Source of the DNA: Flavobacterium sp. GSB-24
GTDB taxonomy: Bacteria > Bacteroidota > Bacteroidia > Flavobacteriales > Flavobacteriaceae
Length of the DNA stretch: 64,000 bases
Direction of reading: 5' to 3'
Assembly: GCF_027924665.1 (NCBI RefSeq)
Contig: NZ_AP027043.1
Span: 868,001-932,000, forward strand
The notes under the pieces are model-generated. The model was given only the letters and a program-made list of their open reading frames with translations. It was not told the DNA's origin and searched no databases. Below are positions 60,892-64,000 of the stretch, one piece after another (position 1 is the stretch's first letter; every line of letters starts with the position of its first letter). The position numbers and the translations under genes were made by a program.

Positions 60892-62079
60892 TTAGTCTAA
60901 AATTGCAGCAATTCCAGGTAAAACTCTTCCTTCTAACATCTCAAGCATAGCCCCGCCACCAGTAGAAACATAGCTCATTTTATCTTCAAATCCGAATTGT
61001 TTTACTGCTGCAACAGAATCACCACCTCCTACTAAAGAAAATGCACCATTTTCTGTAGCTTCGGCAATATAATCTCCTAATGCGATAGTTCCTTTAGAGA
61101 AAGTTTCCATTTCAAAAACTCCTAATGGACCATTCCAAAGAATTGTTTTTGACTCTAAAATTACTTTTTTGAAGTTCTCTAAAGATTTTGGACCTGCATC
61201 TAAACCTTGCCATCCGTCAGGAATTGCAGTTACATCTACAACCTGAGTATTAGCATTGTTTGAGAAATCATCTGCAACAATAACATCAACTGGAATATGA
61301 ACTTGAACGTTTTTTTCTTTTGCTAATCTTAAAATTTCAAGAGCTAAATCTAATTTATCGTCTTCACAGATAGATTCACCAATTTTTCCGCCTTGGGCTT
61401 TAATGAAAGTAAATGTCATTCCACCTCCAATAATCATGTGATCAACTTTATCTAAGATATTTTCGATTACTGTGATTTTAGATGAAACTTTAGAACCTCC
61501 AAGAACAGCAGTAACAGGTTTTTCACTGTTATTAAGTACTTTGTTTAAACTCTCAATTTCTTTGGCCAATAAAGTTCCGAAACATTTATCGTTTGGAAAA
61601 AATTGTGCAATAATTGTAGTTGATGCATGCGCTCTGTGAGCTGTACCAAATGCATCGTTTACATAAATATCTCCAAGAGAAGCTAATTCTTTAGCAAAAG
61701 CTACATCTCCAGCTTCTTCTTCTGCGTGAAAACGTAAATTTTCTAATAATAGAACTTCACCTGGTTTTAAATCTTTTGCTGCAGTCTGAGCTGGTTCTCC
61801 AACGCAGTTTTCAGCAAATTTTACCTCAACTCCTAAAATATCAGAAGCTGTTTTTAAAATATGTTTAAGAGAATATTTCTCTTCTGCTCCTTTTGGTCTG
61901 CCTAAATGAGACATTAAGATCACGCTTCCGCCTTGCCCTAAGATTGTGTCAATAGTTGGTTTTGCAGCCTCAATACGTGTTGTATCTGTAACATTAAAAT
62001 TCTCATCCAACGGCACGTTGAAGTCTACACGGATAATTGCTTTTTTATTTTTAAAATCGAAATCGTTTAAAGTTTTCAT
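60892..62079 (-). CDS. pgk: Phosphoglycerate kinase
   Basis: Glycolytic enzyme transferring phosphate from 1,3-bisphosphoglycerate to ADP. 395 residues: substrate-binding [15 protein letters not shown] near the N-terminus, SHLGRPKG (about 58-65), [25 protein letters not shown] (about 197-207), and the nucleotide loop [16 protein letters not shown] (about 345-360). Normal length. Monocistronic. Confidence 0.98.
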   Translation of the reverse strand: MKTLNDFDFKNKKAIIRVDFNVPLDENFNVTDTTRIEAAKPTIDTILGQGGSVILMSHLGRPKGAEEKYSLKHILKTASDILGVEVKFAENCVGEPAQTAAKDLKPGEVLLLENLRFHAEEEAGDVAFAKELASLGDIYVNDAFGTAHRAHASTTIIAQFFPNDKCFGTLLAKEIESLNKVLNNSEKPVTAVLGGSKVSSKITVIENILDKVDHMIIGGGMTFTFIKAQGGKIGESICEDDKLDLALEILRLAKEKNVQVHIPVDVIVADDFSNNANTQVVDVTAIPDGWQGLDAGPKSLENFKKVILESKTILWNGPLGVFEMETFSKGTIALGDYIAEATENGAFSLVGGGDSVAAVKQFGFEDKMSYVSTGGGAMLEMLEGRVLPGIAAILD

Positions 62080-62111
62080 CTGCTAATTTTTTTAATTTTT
62101 TGAAAGAATAA

Positions 62112-62119
62112 CAAATATA
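62112..62119 (-). promoter_or_regulatory. -7 box of pgk
   Basis: Minus-strand TATATTTG, TAnnTTTG match, 33 bases before the pgk start codon. Confidence 0.6.
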
Positions 62120-62236
62120 GAACTTTTACAGTACTATAAATTTCAAAAAAGCAAAAATAATCGATCAATAAAAACGAAAACGTTGTAAATTATGAAAATA
62201 AACAAATTAATTATTAAAAATGATAAAAATACTTGT

Positions 62237-63217
62237 TTAATCGTGAACTGGACTCTGTGTACAAGGACAGTTACTGATAGATTGTAAGAAATCAAATCCA
62301 ATTGTTATCGAGTGGGTTCCAGAATTGTAAGTCCCAAGTCCGTTAAACATAAATTGGTACGAATACGCAAAATAGAATTTAGATTTCATAAAACCTGCCA
62401 TTGGTCCTGCTGCCAAAGGCTTAGGAAACTGGTCATTTAAGAAACGGTAAGAAACTCCAATCCAATAGTAATCTTCGTAACGATTGTAACGTCTGTATTT
62501 GAAGTTAAGGTCGGTTGTCGAACGCTGGTCACTCGCAAAATACTGCAAGAAAACTGATGGTTCGTATTCAATTCTTCTGTTTTCCCCATCTCTAAATGTA
62601 AATCCAGAATATACTTGAAAGTTTGAAAGTAAATCCGGCTCAACTCCTCTATACTTATCAACGTTTTTCTTTAAAACGTTATTGGCATTAAAACTGAAGT
62701 AGAATCCTTTGTTACGATACAAAGCACTAATATCAAAGTTGTTGTTTGAATTGTAACGATTGTCTGTTATCGAAGGATCTAATGCTACTGGAACACCATT
62801 TACATCTCCTGTAAAATTGCCTGTTTCAATACGGAAACTATTAAAGTTATATGAAATACCGAAAGAAAGATATTGCTCTGAGTAATAATCTAAGATAAGG
62901 TGGTGTGCAAAGGAAACTTTTGCTCCTGTTTGTCTTGTATTACCATTGCTGTCATTGTATAAAGACAACCCTACTCCGGAACGATCTAAAATTCGAAAAT
63001 CTGCATACAATGATTGGTTATCTGGTGCATCTTTGATTCCGACCCACTGTGTTAAACCATTGGCTCTAATACGGAGATTATCTCCAATACCAGCATAAGC
63101 AGGCGAAAGAATAAAAGGGTTATCAGCCAAATACTGGGTAAATACTGGTAGGTTTAACTCTTGGCTGTAACTTGTTGTTACAGCCATGAGTACTAAGGAT
63201 AAAATAAACTTTTTCAT
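62237..63217 (-). CDS. SprF/PorP family type IX secretion outer-membrane protein
   Basis: A 326-residue barrel protein with signal peptide MKKFILSLVLMAVTTSYSQ. It starts LNLPVFTQYLADNPFILSPAYAG, the mark of the PorP/SprF family (TIGR03519), whose members anchor or secrete particular adhesins through the type IX secretion system in gliding flavobacteria. The ATG at 63217 directly precedes the signal peptide; a longer frame overlaps the upstream gene and lacks a signal. It lies just downstream of a gene with a type B sorting domain, the usual pairing. Confidence 0.92.
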   Translation of the reverse strand: MKKFILSLVLMAVTTSYSQELNLPVFTQYLADNPFILSPAYAGIGDNLRIRANGLTQWVGIKDAPDNQSLYADFRILDRSGVGLSLYNDSNGNTRQTGAKVSFAHHLILDYYSEQYLSFGISYNFNSFRIETGNFTGDVNGVPVALDPSITDNRYNSNNNFDISALYRNKGFYFSFNANNVLKKNVDKYRGVEPDLLSNFQVYSGFTFRDGENRRIEYEPSVFLQYFASDQRSTTDLNFKYRRYNRYEDYYWIGVSYRFLNDQFPKPLAAGPMAGFMKSKFYFAYSYQFMFNGLGTYNSGTHSITIGFDFLQSISNCPCTQSPVHD

Positions 63218-63260
63218 TGTAATAAATTTTTTAGATAACATCATTGGGGCTATAATTTTG

Positions 63261-64000
63261 TTATCTGTATAAAGTGAAATGTCCAACAAATTCTCTATTA
63301 TCTTTTGGATCATTTAGTTTAAGAACATACCAGTAATCTCCTGTTGGTAATTCACTGCCATGGTATCTACCATCCCATTTTTGACCAACGTGGTATTTCG
63401 CTACTACTCTACCATATCTGTCATAAATATCAAATGTCAATTCTTTGTATGCTAATGCACCACAATCTGGACCAATAGTATCATTTTGTCCGTCACCGTT
63501 TGGTGTGAAATAGTTTGGCATACAGAAATCATAGAATATACCGTGAACAGTTATTGTTGCCTCACAACCGTTTTTGTCTCTTACGATCACTTGGTAATCA
63601 CCTGTTTTATAGATTCTATAAGTGTTAGATGATGTAAATGACTCTCCGTTGAAACTATACTCGTAAGGAGCAACACCTCCAGAAGCTTTTACTTCTAATG
63701 TGTTGATATCTTTGCTTTGGTTTGTTACGTCAATTAAAGCTAAAGGATCAACTGCATTGACAGTAAAGATTGGAGTTGGCACTTCGCAACCATTAGTGTG
63801 TCTTGCAACGATGAAGTGATCACCAGCAGGAACATTTGTAAAGATGTTGCTTGGCTGGTAAGTACCATTGTTATCTAATGAATAATCAACATCTGCAGGG
63901 TTTGTAATTGAAGCATCAATTGTCACCACAACCATATTGGCTTGTGTATTGTTCACACAGTCATATGTTACCTCAGCAGTTGGGTTAAGAATTACAGCAT
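63261..64000 (-). CDS. Large adhesin-like protein, C-terminal end with type B sorting domain (partial)
   Basis: The last 246 or so residues of a protein whose frame stays open to the window edge; the GTG at 63956 is internal and not a start. It ends with the gliding-motility C-terminal domain (TIGR04131, about the last 90 residues): CMPNYFTPNGDGQNDTIGP, LTFDIYDRYGRVVAKY, WDGRYHGSELPTGDYWYVLK, FVGHFTLYR. This type B signal sends proteins through the type IX secretion system. Upstream repeats look like SprB-type modules (GGVAPYEYSFNG). Its partner is the SprF-like protein 43 bases downstream. Confidence 0.93.
   Translation of the reverse strand, partial: AVILNPTAEVTYDCVNNTQANMVVVTIDASITNPADVDYSLDNNGTYQPSNIFTNVPAGDHFIVARHTNGCEVPTPIFTVNAVDPLALIDVTNQSKDINTLEVKASGGVAPYEYSFNGESFTSSNTYRIYKTGDYQVIVRDKNGCEATITVHGIFYDFCMPNYFTPNGDGQNDTIGPDCGALAYKELTFDIYDRYGRVVAKYHVGQKWDGRYHGSELPTGDYWYVLKLNDPKDNREFVGHFTLYR

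Noticed and set aside
63218..63313. 32-codon N-terminal extension of the SprF-like protein
   Set aside because: Overlaps the preceding gene and would bury the signal peptide; ATG 63217 is correct.
63954..63956. GTG as a start for the right-edge sorting-domain protein
   Set aside because: The frame continues without stop to the end of the window with repeat-like sequence, so the gene is partial.
1..64000. tRNA, rRNA and known riboswitch genes
   Set aside because: Looked for tRNA T-arm patterns and rRNA-like stretches while reading; none was convincing. A dedicated covariance-model scan was not possible here.

Overview
The window is AT-rich chromosomal DNA from a member of the Flavobacteriaceae, most likely Flavobacterium itself. 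Evidence for this: SprF/PorP and a gliding-motility (type IX secretion) C-terminal sorting domain at the right edge, many Bacteroidetes-type promoters with a TAnnTTTG -7 box, lipoprotein signal peptides, CrtY-type lycopene cyclase, TonB receptor with a carboxypeptidase-like N-terminal domain, and acyl-ACP desaturase. No rRNA, tRNA, CRISPR array, phage or conjugative genes were seen.

Layout. 0-5.9 kb is an accessory-looking patch: a likely Imm70 immunity protein, two lipoproteins, a DUF2262 protein and two ankyrin-repeat proteins, separated by three related terminator hairpins. 6-7.3 kb is a TrhO tRNA hydroxylase with an extra C-terminal barrel. 7.6-13.3 kb is a complete three-gene RND efflux operon. 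13.3-14 kb is a threefold array of a 225-bp multi-hairpin unit. 14-19.3 kb holds a bacilliredoxin, an ArsR regulator, lycopene cyclase, a thioredoxin-like protein and a TonB receptor. 19.6-24.1 kb is a metal-homeostasis block: a MerC protein and a flavin oxidoreductase facing a Fur-family regulator, then an Nramp transporter fused to a universal-stress domain and a DtxR/MntR regulator, with palindromic operators visible.

25-44.7 kb is dominated by heme synthesis. hemH, a lipoprotein and hemJ lie on the minus strand. hemA, hemC, hemD, hemE, two unknown genes, hemF and, further on, hemB plus a cytochrome c lie on the plus strand. All C5-pathway enzymes to protoheme are present except glutamate-1-semialdehyde aminotransferase (hemL). 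Between hemF and hemB sit a REP-associated tyrosine transposase (RAYT) inside its own hairpin cluster, a DUF4421 protein, class I fructose-bisphosphate aldolase and an operon of two envelope proteins.

45-64 kb is mostly housekeeping: M13 peptidase, SCO protein, a feoA-feoB-small cysteine-rich protein iron operon, an HD hydrolase, plsC with acyl-ACP desaturase, rnpA, an S41 protease, ElaA acetyltransferase, lipoproteins, a LysM transglycosylase, pgk, and the SprF/sorting-domain pair.

The most unusual content is between genes. Two families of short hairpins of the form RTCC-N3-GGAY occur as structured clusters at four loci, one of them around the RAYT. Many other spacers carry inverted repeats built from repeated 6-8-base words, usually ending just before a start codon. 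One such 30-base element is identical in front of hemE and hemH. Promoter and operator calls are pattern matches by eye; no computation was run.
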